Source: Colicola sp016286205
GTDB lineage: Bacteria > Bacteroidota > Bacteroidia > Bacteroidales > Paludibacteraceae
Length of the DNA stretch: 64,000 nt
Assembly: GCA_016286205.1 (NCBI GenBank)
Contig: JAEESF010000005.1
Location: 62,001-126,000, forward strand
Direction: 5' to 3'
Made by a program: the position numbers and the translations under genes. Below, one piece after another: positions 8,407-17,025 of the stretch (positions are counted from its first letter, which is position 1; every line of letters starts with the position of its first letter). The notes under the pieces are model-generated. The model saw nothing but the letters and a program-made list of their open reading frames with translations. It ran no database searches and was not told the origin of the DNA.

Positions 8407-11085
8407 ATGAAAAAGATTTTCTTATTTATTGCTGCGCTGTTCGCGATGAATGTGATGGCGAGCGAAGGTGCGCTGAAAGGAGTTTTCTCGGTATCAGCGG
8501 ACAAAAAAGTAGTATTTTCGCAAGGAAACTTGCAGTATCAACCCAGTACGAGTACGTATCGTTTCGCTACCAATCAGTACGATTATGTCGGCGATGATAC
8601 TCAGGGTAATGTGTACGAGGATGGCGTCAAATCCTCTAATGAGAACTTTAAACGTGAAACGTACACCGGTTGGGGCGATTTGTTCTGCTGGGGAACGGGT
8701 GACAGGCCTTGGTATCATTCGGAGACCGCTTCCGAATTCACCACATTTGTTGACTGGGGCGCACAGGCCATTTCCAACGGCGGTAATGCAGCCAACCTCT
8801 GGCGTACGCTTACCGGCGAGGAGTGGGATTATTTGGGAAAAACAAGACCCAATGCCAGCACTCTGCATTGCGTAGCAAAAGTAGGTGATGTGAACTGTCA
8901 TTTGCTCTTCCCTGACAACTGGACAGGTGTAGACGGAATCACTTTAGATTTTACGACCGACGAATGCGAGGATAACTCTGTTACATTGACGCAATGGGCT
9001 GAATTGGAAGCAGCCGGTGCCGTTTGCTTGCCGCTGGCCGGATATGGCCAAATGAATATTGGCACAATCTCTGTTGAAGAAATCAATTCCGAAGGAGCCT
9101 ATTGGTCTGCTACGGCTGCGCCTTCCGGTAACAGCGCATGGTTCTTACAGATTTTCTCTTATGACAAGATTTGCGAGATAGGAGGTTCAATGTCTAAATG
9201 TGACGGCGCTGCAGTTCGCCTCGTGCAAGATGCGATATACAAGGTAACCATCGCTGAGAATGAGGATATCACCGTCACAGGCTGCAAAGACAACAACGGC
9301 AATGATGTTGATTTGAATGCCGTTCCAGCCGGACTCGAATATATTGACATATTTTTTACATGTGCCGAGGGCATGAATGTGGAATTTATCGACGGTGTGG
9401 ATGATGAAGAGTTTCTGGAATTTGACAACAGCCATGTCCGTCTGAAGGTCAGCCGTGATATCGAGCTCGAAATCACTACATACCCTATATTCTATAGCGT
9501 CAATTTGCGCGCAGAGGATTACTCGATACTTCTTCCCGCTCCGCAGCGCGAAGGCGAGCGCAAAGCGCCTATGAGATTTGGCGGCGGCCGCATAATAGCA
9601 TATCTCGCAGGTACTACGGATGAGCCGGATGACTTAGACCTCGTTCCTCATGGCACCAAACTGGATATTATCGCTCAACCCGAACTTGGCTGGATGTTCG
9701 TTCAATGGGATCGTATTGCTTCCACATCGAATCGTCTGACGGTGACCATCACCAGCGACACTACGATTACCGCTTACTTCAAGGAGGCTGCGACTTACAC
9801 ATTGACGATGCAAGATGACGGCAATGGTGTCGTAACTATCTTCAACGGCACTCCGGGCGAAGAAGTTTATACTACGGCCGCGGTTCCTGTTATCGAAGGC
9901 ACGCCAATCATTCTGACTGCTCACCCGAATATCGGCTATGAGTTTGACCATTGGGACAATTATACTGTACCTGTTTGGGACGAAGATGCAGAAGATTGGA
10001 TTGTTCCTACAATGACTGGCAACTTGACCGTGAAGGCGTATTTCCGTCCGAAAGGCGCACAGCCGGAATTGGCAGAGGGCGAACTACCCGGCCTGTTCAC
10101 TGTAGGCAAAGATGACGAGGGCAATCCTATTCGCGTTCGTTTCTCCAAAGGAACTTTGCAGTATATTGCCGGTGACGGCAAGACCCACAAAGTGGCTGAC
10201 GAATCTATCGCAGAAACTTCTTCCGCTCGCCGTGGTACTTGGCAGTTTGCTGAGAACCAAATCGACTATATTGGCGATAAGAATAACCAGGCGGCTGAAG
10301 ATTACAACAAGCCGATTGATGTCTTCTGCTATGGAGCTAGTGGTTACGACAATCGTTATCCATGGCTCAAAACTACTACGGTGTTGAGACAAGACTTGGA
10401 TTCCACCAATTATGACTTTGGTGTGTTCAATGCAATCAGCAATGGTGGTAATGAACCGGGCTTGTGGCGTGTGCTTAATCAATACGAAATGACAGCTTTG
10501 CTCTATACTCGTAATGACTACACCCATTATTATGGTTACGGACGCCAGTTGCATGGTATTGGTACGGCTGATGATGCGGTCGGACTATTCCTTATGCCAG
10601 ACGGATGGGTAATGCCGGGCGAATTAGCAAAAGAGAATATCACATTCCTTCCATTAGCGGTAGAAAACTTCACTACCAACAAATACACTGCTGCTCAATG
10701 GGCTATTCTTGAGCAATCGGGCGTTGTCTTCATTCCTGCAGGCGGAGCACGCTACGATATGGGAAGCGGTACAACAATGTATGCCGTTGGTCAAGCTGTA
10801 TACAACCAATCGTCAACCTATAGTGAAGGCGGAATGGCATATGCAATGGGAGCAATGGCGACAGTACCTGGAGAGTTTGATGGCGGAACAATTATTGCTC
10901 CGTTCCCGGCTGGTGATGGCGGTTGCTCCGTTCGCCTCGTGCGCGATGTTCCTACCGCTCCTGAAGGCATTGAAACTCCTTCCGTTGGAAGCAAACAAGA
11001 GGCTACCAAACTCATCCGCAATGGCCAATTGCTCATCATCCGTGATGGTAAAACTTACAACGCACTGGGAGTCGAAATAAAATAA
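8407..11085 (+). CDS. Secreted protein with duplicated domain and T9SS-like tail
   Basis: The 892-residue product has a signal peptide (MKKIFLFIAALFAMNVMAS). Two copies of a roughly 250-residue domain cover about residues 22-280 and 560-855. Each copy follows the order FSxGxLQY, NQxDYIGD/VGDD, AISNGGN, LWR.L, a (L/F)FPD or LMPD.W turn, QWA.LE..G.V, and (A/S)VRLV at the end. Between them (about 360-560) are InlB-like beta repeats of the GYEFDHWD / AYFK type. The end, KLIRNGQLLIIRDGKTYNAL, resembles a type IX secretion sorting tail and is echoed in the protein at 60922. The domain resembles Fibrobacter/Bacteroidales major-paralogous surface proteins. A surface-exposed function is likely, but no enzyme motif is seen. 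Confidence 0.75.
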   Translation: MKKIFLFIAALFAMNVMASEGALKGVFSVSADKKVVFSQGNLQYQPSTSTYRFATNQYDYVGDDTQGNVYEDGVKSSNENFKRETYTGWGDLFCWGTGDRPWYHSETASEFTTFVDWGAQAISNGGNAANLWRTLTGEEWDYLGKTRPNASTLHCVAKVGDVNCHLLFPDNWTGVDGITLDFTTDECEDNSVTLTQWAELEAAGAVCLPLAGYGQMNIGTISVEEINSEGAYWSATAAPSGNSAWFLQIFSYDKICEIGGSMSKCDGAAVRLVQDAIYKVTIAENEDITVTGCKDNNGNDVDLNAVPAGLEYIDIFFTCAEGMNVEFIDGVDDEEFLEFDNSHVRLKVSRDIELEITTYPIFYSVNLRAEDYSILLPAPQREGERKAPMRFGGGRIIAYLAGTTDEPDDLDLVPHGTKLDIIAQPELGWMFVQWDRIASTSNRLTVTITSDTTITAYFKEAATYTLTMQDDGNGVVTIFNGTPGEEVYTTAAVPVIEGTPIILTAHPNIGYEFDHWDNYTVPVWDEDAEDWIVPTMTGNLTVKAYFRPKGAQPELAEGELPGLFTVGKDDEGNPIRVRFSKGTLQYIAGDGKTHKVADESIAETSSARRGTWQFAENQIDYIGDKNNQAAEDYNKPIDVFCYGASGYDNRYPWLKTTTVLRQDLDSTNYDFGVFNAISNGGNEPGLWRVLNQYEMTALLYTRNDYTHYYGYGRQLHGIGTADDAVGLFLMPDGWVMPGELAKENITFLPLAVENFTTNKYTAAQWAILEQSGVVFIPAGGARYDMGSGTTMYAVGQAVYNQSSTYSEGGMAYAMGAMATVPGEFDGGTIIAPFPAGDGGCSVRLVRDVPTAPEGIETPSVGSKQEATKLIRNGQLLIIRDGKTYNALGVEIK

Positions 11086-11108
11086 GTTGCACGTTTTTTC
11101 GCAAAAAA

Positions 11109-11140
11109 TTTGCATATATCATAAAAAAGCAGTAATTTTG
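11109..11140 (+). promoter_or_regulatory. Promoter for rpsO (Bacteroidota -33/-7)
   Basis: The -33 element TTTGCA (11109-11114) and -7 element TAATTTTG (11133-11140) are correctly spaced. The sequence from the -33 box through the GCAGTA before the -7 core is identical to the tonB promoter. The predicted transcript has a leader of about 90 bases. Confidence 0.75.
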
Positions 11141-11147
11141 CGCCCAC

Positions 11148-11210
11148 TTTCCACTGAGGAAAGGAAAATGCCACGAAGTTGTGATGCTTGCATGCGGCTT
11201 TAGTGGTTAT
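11148..11210 (+). promoter_or_regulatory. Structured rpsO leader, candidate S15 autoregulatory RNA
   Basis: The leader between promoter and rpsO holds a CTTTCC/GGAAAG hairpin (about 11148-11164). A longer fold follows in which CCACGAAG (11172-11179) can pair with CTTTAGTGG (11199-11207) around an ATGC/GCAT inner element. S15 represses its own mRNA through leader structure in other bacteria. No known S15 leader class is recognised here, so the role is inference. Confidence 0.35.
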
Positions 11211-11236
11211 TGTTTAACTAAAAAAAGTCAATCATT

Positions 11237-11506
11237 ATGTATTTGACAGCAGAGAAAAAAGCTGAGCTTTTTGCTAAGTATGGCAAAGATGCCAAGAACA
11301 CCGGTGCGGCTGAGAGCCAAATCGCCCTGTTCACCTTCCGTATTAATCACCTCACCGAGCACCTGAAACTCAATCGCAAGGACTTCGGTACAGAGCGCGC
11401 ACTGACCACTCTCGTTGGTAAACGTCGCCGCCTCTTGGATTATCTCAAGGCTAAAGACATCGAGCGCTATCGTGCTATCATCAAAGAGCTTGGCATCCGT
11501 AAATAA
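11237..11506 (+). CDS. rpsO: 30S ribosomal protein S15
   Basis: This is uS15, which binds the central domain of 16S rRNA early in small subunit assembly. The 89 residues are full length for the family and carry the conserved GAAESQIALFTFRINHLTEHL helix and the rRNA-binding LVGKRRRLLDYLK segment. It is a single-gene transcript with its own promoter about 100 bases upstream and an intrinsic terminator directly downstream. The long leader with hairpin potential would fit autoregulation. Confidence 0.97.
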   Translation: MYLTAEKKAELFAKYGKDAKNTGAAESQIALFTFRINHLTEHLKLNRKDFGTERALTTLVGKRRRLLDYLKAKDIERYRAIIKELGIRK

Positions 11507-11520
11507 TTACGGACTCGAAC

Positions 11521-11550
11521 AAAAAAAGCGGACTTCGGTTCGCTTTTTTT
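11521..11550 (+). terminator. Intrinsic terminator after rpsO
   Basis: The arms AAAAAAAGCG (11521-11530) and CGCTTTTTTT (11541-11550) enclose a loop with a TTCG core. The hairpin is followed by GTCC and carries a run of seven T. Confidence 0.85.
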
Positions 11551-11552
11551 GT

Positions 11553-11611
11553 CCTCTAACCTCAAACCTCAAACCTCAAACCTCTAACCCCTAACCTCTA
11601 ACCTCTAACCG
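11553..11611 (+). repeat. CCTCAAA / CCTCTAA short tandem repeat
   Basis: About eight imperfect 7-mers alternate between CCTCAAA and CCTCTAA after the rpsO terminator. Related CCTCTA words recur in the 3' end of ssb (32904-32948), after sufD (38399-38425) and in tcdA (17099-17127). Confidence 0.7.
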
Positions 11612-11660
11612 AAAAATCGTAAATTAATCGTACGAATGCTAAGAAAAATTTACGATTTTA

Positions 11661-11692
11661 TTTGCATAATCCGAAAAAATGTTGTACCTTTG
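11661..11692 (+). promoter_or_regulatory. Promoter for the TPM-lemA-hflX-hpt unit
   Basis: TTTGCA (11661-11666) and TACCTTTG (11685-11692) have Bacteroidota spacing. They lie about 25 bases before the start of the TPM-domain gene. Confidence 0.7.
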
Positions 11693-11716
11693 CGGTCGCA
11701 AAGGTTTGCTACTTAG

Positions 11717-12673
11717 ATGAGAAGATTCTTCCTATATTGTCTCTTAGTCTGCTCCCTGGCTATCCAGGCGGCCTACTATACGCCTGTTACAGTGCCTAAT
11801 CCGAAGAAGCAGAGCCAGGAAAACTATGTCTCCAATCCGGATAATATCCTTTCTGTTGACGATGTGGATTTTCTCAACCGTTGTGCCGCTTCGCTCGAAC
11901 AGCAAACTCAGGCAGAGATGTGTGTGGTGGCTATCGGCAATATCGGCACGGCCGATTGTTTCGATTTTGCGTACGAACTCTATCAGCGATGGGGAATCGG
12001 CAAGCGGGGAAAGAATACCGGTGTGCTGATTCTTTTTGTCTTGGATAGTCACGATATCCGCATCATGACTGGCACGGGCATGGAAGCGGTCTTGATGGAC
12101 GCGCGGTGCTCCCAGATTATCAACAATGAGATGATTCCAGCCTTCAAGCAGGGCAAATACGGCGAAGGACTCTGTTGCGGTGCGCTCAGTATCTACGAAC
12201 TTTGCACCGACGGTGAAGCGCCCGAAGACCTGCGGTCCATGAAGTCGGTCACCAATCGTGGCAAATTTGGCGAAGCTGCCTCCGACGAAGAGATGTCGCC
12301 GGGAATGATGCTCATCCTCTTGCTTTTGGTGCTGGGCGGAGTTTGTCTCTTTATCTTCGTTATAGCGTGGTTCACCACCAAACATCGCTGCCCTAAGTGC
12401 CATAGCACCAAATGCCATCGTATCCGCAAGGAAGTTCGCGAACAAGGCCACGCCTTGGATGGAATACTGCAAGATACCTACAAGTGCGACAAATGCGGCC
12501 ACGAGTGGCAGGAGATACGCGAAATGACCGATTACTCTTCTGGCGGTTACGGAGGTGGCGGTTACCACGGTTATGGTGGAGGATTTGGCGGCGGTAGTTT
12601 TGGCGGCGGATTTAGTGGAGGCAGTTTCGGCGGTGGTTCCACCATGGGTGGCGGCGCCGGAGGCAAATGGTAA
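11717..12673 (+). CDS. TPM-domain protein with zinc ribbon and glycine-rich tail
   Basis: The 318-residue protein has a signal peptide and a TPM domain over about residues 35-165 (DDVDFLNRCAASLEQQ ... GVLILFVLDSHDIRIMTGTGME). A membrane helix follows (about 195-217), then a cytoplasmic zinc ribbon with CPKC and CDKC pairs (about 223-260), and a tail almost entirely of Gly, Ser and Phe. This matches the YgcG/TPM family that is commonly encoded beside LemA, as here. The biochemical role is unsettled; in other systems the TPM domain acts in membrane protein turnover or as an acid phosphatase. The Gly-rich tail is encoded by repetitive DNA and may vary in length. Confidence 0.85.
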   Translation: MRRFFLYCLLVCSLAIQAAYYTPVTVPNPKKQSQENYVSNPDNILSVDDVDFLNRCAASLEQQTQAEMCVVAIGNIGTADCFDFAYELYQRWGIGKRGKNTGVLILFVLDSHDIRIMTGTGMEAVLMDARCSQIINNEMIPAFKQGKYGEGLCCGALSIYELCTDGEAPEDLRSMKSVTNRGKFGEAASDEEMSPGMMLILLLLVLGGVCLFIFVIAWFTTKHRCPKCHSTKCHRIRKEVREQGHALDGILQDTYKCDKCGHEWQEIREMTDYSSGGYGGGGYHGYGGGFGGGSFGGGFSGGSFGGGSTMGGGAGGKW

Positions 12674-12755
12674 ATTCACTCATTCATTCACTCATTCACT
12701 CATTCACTCATTCACTCATTGATTCACTAATTCACTAATTCACTAATTCATTAAA
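12673..12755 (+). repeat. CTCATTCA tandem array between TPM gene and lemA
   Basis: About ten units of ATTCACTC and ATTCACTA fill the whole spacer. The same unit occurs inside murF at 7033-7071. The array leaves only about ten bases before the lemA start, so changes in copy number would alter the spacing of the two genes but not their frames. Confidence 0.8.
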
Positions 12756-12765
12756 ATATATAATT

Positions 12766-13362
12766 ATGAAAAAAGGTATCGTTATTCTTTTGGTTATTTT
12801 GGGCATAGCTGCCCTGTTAGTGATGTGGGGCGTTGGCGCCTACAATGGTCTGGTTTCCGCGCAAGAGGGCGTTGAGTCGGCTTGGGCTGATGTAGAGAAC
12901 CAGTATCAGCGTCGTGCAGACCTGGTGCCTAATTTGGTTGCCACAGTCAAAGGCTATGCTACCCACGAGCAAGAGACGCTCGAGCAAGTAGTTAAGGCAC
13001 GTGCTCGCGCTACTCAAGTGACCAACTATATTGACCCGACACACATCACGCCGGAACAATTGGCTGAGTATCAGGCAGCACAAGGCCAACTGAGCCAAGC
13101 TCTCGGACGACTCATCGCTATCTCCGAGAACTATCCTAACCTCAAGGCCAACGAGAATTTCCGTGACCTGCAGGCACAACTCGAGGGAACCGAGAACCGC
13201 ATTACTGTGGCTCGCCAGAACTTCAACGATGCAGCTAGAAAGTACAATACTTCTATTCGTCGCTTCCCGACCAACCTGATTGCTAACTACTTCGACTTCG
13301 AGAAGAAACCGTATTTCGAGGCTGACGAAGGAACCAAAGCTGCTCCGAAGGTAGAATTTTGA
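12766..13362 (+). CDS. lemA: LemA family protein
   Basis: LemA proteins have one N-terminal membrane helix and an alpha-helical domain; their role is unknown. Here the helix covers about residues 4-24, followed by YNGLVSAQEGVESAWADVENQYQRRADLVPNLV, the family hallmark, and the C-terminal YNTSIRRFPTNLIA block. The 198 residues are normal. Pairing with a TPM protein is the typical context. The stop TGA overlaps the TTG start of hflX, so the two genes are coupled. Confidence 0.93.
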   Translation: MKKGIVILLVILGIAALLVMWGVGAYNGLVSAQEGVESAWADVENQYQRRADLVPNLVATVKGYATHEQETLEQVVKARARATQVTNYIDPTHITPEQLAEYQAAQGQLSQALGRLIAISENYPNLKANENFRDLQAQLEGTENRITVARQNFNDAARKYNTSIRRFPTNLIANYFDFEKKPYFEADEGTKAAPKVEF

Positions 13363-14618
13363 TCGAAATCAAACCGTATATTGAGCACGCAGTGCTGGTC
13401 GGACTGATTACGCCCGATCAACCGGAAGAGCGAACCAAGGAATATCTGGACGAGTTGGCTTTCTTGGCTGACACGCACGGCATTGTTCCGCTCAAACGAT
13501 TCACTCAACGCGTGCAACAACCTAATACTTCGACCTATGTGGGCGAAGGCAAACTGGAGGAAATCCGACAGTACATAGTCGACCGCGAAAATCGAAAAGA
13601 CGAGTGCGAACCGATTGATGTCGTTATTTTCGACGACGAGTTGTCACCGCGACAGATACGCAATCTGGAGAAGGCTATCAACCATCGGGACCGACATCCG
13701 GCTAACGTGCGCGTGATTGATCGCACCATTCTGATTCTCGAGATTTTCCTCCAACGCGCGCAGACCAGTTACGCCAAGACGCAAGTCGAAATGGCTCACT
13801 TGCAATATATGTTGCCGCGACTGACACGTATGTGGAGCCACTTGGACCGTCAGCGAGGCGGTGGAGGAACCAACCGTGGTATGGGTGAAACCCAGATCGA
13901 GGCCGACAAGCGAGTCATTGGCCAGCGTATAGCCTTGCTGCGCGAAGAACTGAAGAAGATTGACAAGCAGATGGCTACTCAGCGTCAGAACCGCGGCAAA
14001 CTGGTTCGCGTTGCACTGGTGGGGTATACCAATGTGGGCAAATCGACGCTGATGAATCTGTTGAGCAAGTCGGATGTGTTTGCCGAGAACAAACTCTTTG
14101 CCACGCTCGATACCACTGTGCGCAAAGTGACGCTCGACAATCTGCCTTTCCTGCTCAGCGACACAGTGGGATTCATCCGCAAACTGCCGCACCATCTGGT
14201 TGAGTCCTTCAAATCGACGCTCGATGAAGTGCGCGAAGCCGATTTGCTTGTTCACGTAGTGGATATATCGCATCCTAATTTTGAGGAGCAATACGAAGTG
14301 GTCAGCCAGACTATCGCAGATATCTGCAAGGAGGAGAAACCTACCGTCGTGGTCTTCAACAAGATTGACGCTTTCACCTATGTGCCGAAAGACGAAGACG
14401 ACCTGACGCCCGTTTTGCGCGAGAATCTGTCGCTTGCTGACCTGGAGAAAACATGGATGTCGCGTCTCGGACAAGACTGCATCTTCATCTCCGCACGCCG
14501 AAAAGAGAATATAGACGCGTTGCGTGAATTGCTCTACGAGCGAATCAAGGCAATTCATATTCAACGCTACCCGTATAACGATTTTCTATTCAACAACTAC
14601 GAGTCATGCGAACCATAA
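13359..14618 (+). CDS. hflX: GTPase HflX
   Basis: HflX is a ribosome-associated GTPase that splits stalled or stressed ribosomes. The 419-residue protein has the N-terminal HflX domain (TSTYVGEGKLEEI, DDELSPRQIRNLE) and the Gly-rich GGGGTNRGMGETQIEADKR linker. The G domain has VALVGYTNVGKSTL (G1, about residues 218-231), DTVGF (G3) and FNKIDAF (G4). The start is TTG and overlaps the lemA stop as TTGA; no ATG lies near the conserved N-terminus. It overlaps hpt by 13 bases downstream. Confidence 0.94.
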   Translation: MIEIKPYIEHAVLVGLITPDQPEERTKEYLDELAFLADTHGIVPLKRFTQRVQQPNTSTYVGEGKLEEIRQYIVDRENRKDECEPIDVVIFDDELSPRQIRNLEKAINHRDRHPANVRVIDRTILILEIFLQRAQTSYAKTQVEMAHLQYMLPRLTRMWSHLDRQRGGGGTNRGMGETQIEADKRVIGQRIALLREELKKIDKQMATQRQNRGKLVRVALVGYTNVGKSTLMNLLSKSDVFAENKLFATLDTTVRKVTLDNLPFLLSDTVGFIRKLPHHLVESFKSTLDEVREADLLVHVVDISHPNFEEQYEVVSQTIADICKEEKPTVVVFNKIDAFTYVPKDEDDLTPVLRENLSLADLEKTWMSRLGQDCIFISARRKENIDALRELLYERIKAIHIQRYPYNDFLFNNYESCEP

Positions 14619-15145
14619 TTGAACAAGGACACACTTTCGAAGAATGGATGACGCCTGTGCAGATTGCCAAAGATGTGCAGCAAGTAGCCGACCAAATCAA
14701 TCGCGACTATGCGGACAAGATGCCGCTCTTTGTCGTTGTGCTCAATGGCGCTTTTGTCTTTGCTGCAGATTTGCTGCGACGTGTGGAGGCGCGTAGCGAA
14801 GTGACCTTTATTCGCGTCAGCTCCTACTATGGCATGGCTTCGCAGGGCAAACTCAATTTCCTGGTGCCGCTCCAGCAGAGCGTCAAGGGACGCGATGTCA
14901 TTATCGTCGAAGATATAGTCGATACGGGCCTTACCATCCATCAACTCAAGGCACATCTGCGTGCCGAAGGGGCTACCTCCACTCGCGTAGCAGCTATGTT
15001 CTTCAAACCCGACAAACTCGAGTACAACGATGCTCGACCGGACTATATGGGACACGCTATCACCAATGAGTTTATCATCGGCTATGGCCTCGACCTCGAT
15101 GGTTTCCATCGCAATCTGGATGCAATATACAAAGTCAAAGAATAA
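14606..15145 (+). CDS. hpt: Hypoxanthine phosphoribosyltransferase
   Basis: This purine salvage enzyme makes IMP or GMP from hypoxanthine or guanine and PRPP. The PRPP-binding motif VIIVEDIVDTGLT is at about residues 98-110, and the substrate loop SSYYGMAS at about 72-79. The 179 residues match the family. It overlaps hflX by 13 bases and is the last tightly packed gene before a 54-base AT-rich spacer. The enzyme that makes its cosubstrate, Prs, is encoded at 35.1 kb. Confidence 0.94.
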   Translation: MRTIIEQGHTFEEWMTPVQIAKDVQQVADQINRDYADKMPLFVVVLNGAFVFAADLLRRVEARSEVTFIRVSSYYGMASQGKLNFLVPLQQSVKGRDVIIVEDIVDTGLTIHQLKAHLRAEGATSTRVAAMFFKPDKLEYNDARPDYMGHAITNEFIIGYGLDLDGFHRNLDAIYKVKE

Positions 15146-15149
15146 ATTT

Positions 15150-15190
15150 CAAATGTTAAATATTAAATATTAAATATTAATTATTAAATT
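15150..15190 (+). repeat. AT-rich TTAAATA tandem repeat
   Basis: Four to five units of TTAAATA fill the spacer before the phospho-sugar mutase gene. Similar TTAAATATTAAAT words occur at 33301-33320 and 41188-41212. Confidence 0.65.
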
Positions 15191-15199
15191 ATTTCTACC

Positions 15200-16981
15200 A
15201 TGAACGAAGAATTAAAGAAAGTGATGGAGGTTGCCGAGGTATGGACTCGCGAACCTTTTGACGCCGAGACTCGTGCACAAGTCAAGGCGATGATGGAGGC
15301 TGAGGATAAAACCGAACTCATCGATGCCTTCTATCGTACCCTCGAATTTGGTACGGGTGGCCTGCGCGGTATTATGGGACCGGGCACCAACCGTATGAAC
15401 AAGTATATCGTTGCGATGGCTACTCAGGGCTATGCCAACTATCTGCTCAAGGTGCAGAAGCAGGGCGGATTCCAAAACGTACAAAACGGCCGCGTAGCGG
15501 TTGTCGTTGGTCATGACTGCCGCAACAACGGACGTCTCTTTGCCGAGACAGTAGCCAATATCTTCTCTGCCAACGGCATTCAGGTTTATCTGTTCGAGAG
15601 CCTGCGTCCTACGCCTGAGTGCTCGTTCGCTATCCGTCATCTCAAATGTCAGGGTGGTGTCAACGTAACCGCTAGCCACAACCCCAAAGAGTACAATGGC
15701 TACAAGGCTTACTGGGAAGATGGTTCGCAAGTGCTCCAACCGCACGACCAGGGTATCATCGAAGAAGTCAACAAGGTTACGCTCGCTGATGTCAAATGGG
15801 AAGCCAACAAAGACCTCATCGAGATCATCGGTGGTGAGATGGACTACGACTATATGATGGCCGTCAAGTCCGTTATGATTGACCAGGACTCTATCCTCCG
15901 TCAGAAAGACCTCAATATCGTTTATACGCCTATGCACGGAGCAGGTCGTCAGATCGTGCCCATGTGCCTCCGCTCTTGGGGATTCCAGAATATCCACGTA
16001 GTGCCCGAACAGATGGTCATCGACGGCAATTTCCCGACAGTCGTTAGCCCGAACCCGGAGAATGCTGAGGCTATGACCCTTGGTATGAAACTCGGTAGCA
16101 AACTGGGCGCAGACCTCGTTATCGCTTCCGACCCGGATGCTGACCGTATCGCTATCGTTTGCCGTAACGACAAGGGAGAGTGGGTTATCATCAATGGCAA
16201 CCAGACCAACATCATGTACCACTACTACATCATCAACAACATGAAGCGTCTCGGCAAACTGCGCGACGATATGTACGTAGTGAAAACCATCGTGACTAGC
16301 GAACTGATTCGCAAGATTGCTGACAATCTGGGCGTAACCCTCACCGACGAATATACAGGCTTCAAGTGGATTGCCAATCGTATCCGTATGTGGGAAGGCA
16401 AACGTAAGTATATCGGAGGTGGAGAAGAGTCCTTCGGATTCCTACCATACGATGCTGTTCGCGACAAATGCTCGCCTTCGGCTATCTGCCTTATCTGCGA
16501 GATCGCTGCCTACGCTAAGGACAACGGCATGACGCTCTACGATTATCTGCTCAAGATCTACGAGGACTACGGCTTCCAACGCGAGACCACTATCAATGTC
16601 GTTCGTCCGGGTAAGAGTGGCGCAGAGGAAATTGCTCAAATGATGGTCAACTACCGCAACAATGCTCCGAAGGAGATCGCCGGCGAGAAGGTCATCAAGA
16701 TCAAGGATTTCAAACTGCTCAAACAGCAGGAACTGAAGGATGGCAAATGGGTAGAGAGCCCAATCGAAATGCCGCTGAATGCTACATCCAATGTGCTCCA
16801 GTATTTCACCGATGGTGGACTCAAAGTCAGCGTTCGTCCTTCCGGCACCGAACCGAAAATCAAGTTCTATTTCGAGATTCCGGTTAAGTCCGGCAAACCG
16901 TTTACGGGTGCTGACTACGAGCGTTGCACCGCTGAAGCCGAAGCCCGCGTGCCCGCTATCAAAGCTTCGCTTGGTTTGTAA
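15200..16981 (+). CDS. Phospho-sugar mutase (phosphoglucomutase/phosphomannomutase family)
   Basis: This alpha-D-phosphohexomutase interconverts 1- and 6-phosphorylated hexoses. The 593-residue, four-domain protein shows the phosphoserine loop VTASHNPKEYNGYK (active Ser about 159), the metal loop DPDADR (about 312-317), the sugar-binding GGGEESFGF (about 411-419) and the phosphate-binding RPSGTEPK (about 545-552). The length fits the large Bacteroidota/Firmicutes PgcA-type branch. It is followed by an intrinsic terminator. Glucose-1-P versus mannose-1-P preference cannot be read from the sequence. Confidence 0.93.
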   Translation: MNEELKKVMEVAEVWTREPFDAETRAQVKAMMEAEDKTELIDAFYRTLEFGTGGLRGIMGPGTNRMNKYIVAMATQGYANYLLKVQKQGGFQNVQNGRVAVVVGHDCRNNGRLFAETVANIFSANGIQVYLFESLRPTPECSFAIRHLKCQGGVNVTASHNPKEYNGYKAYWEDGSQVLQPHDQGIIEEVNKVTLADVKWEANKDLIEIIGGEMDYDYMMAVKSVMIDQDSILRQKDLNIVYTPMHGAGRQIVPMCLRSWGFQNIHVVPEQMVIDGNFPTVVSPNPENAEAMTLGMKLGSKLGADLVIASDPDADRIAIVCRNDKGEWVIINGNQTNIMYHYYIINNMKRLGKLRDDMYVVKTIVTSELIRKIADNLGVTLTDEYTGFKWIANRIRMWEGKRKYIGGGEESFGFLPYDAVRDKCSPSAICLICEIAAYAKDNGMTLYDYLLKIYEDYGFQRETTINVVRPGKSGAEEIAQMMVNYRNNAPKEIAGEKVIKIKDFKLLKQQELKDGKWVESPIEMPLNATSNVLQYFTDGGLKVSVRPSGTEPKIKFYFEIPVKSGKPFTGADYERCTAEAEARVPAIKASLGL

Positions 16982-16997
16982 CGAACCCATCGAAAAG

Positions 16998-17025
16998 AAA
17001 AAGGAGTCCTACTGGGCTCCTTTTT
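16998..17025 (+). terminator. Bidirectional terminator shared with the tcdA 3' end
   Basis: AAAAAGGAG (16998-17006) pairs with CTCCTTTTT (17017-17025). The stem ends the phospho-sugar mutase transcript. On the other strand the same bases encode the last codons and stop of tcdA. Confidence 0.8.

Noticed and set aside
12673..12755. Possible CRISPR or origin iterons between the TPM gene and lemA
   Set aside because: The units of 8 bp follow one another without spacers, and no cas, dnaA or replication gene is near.
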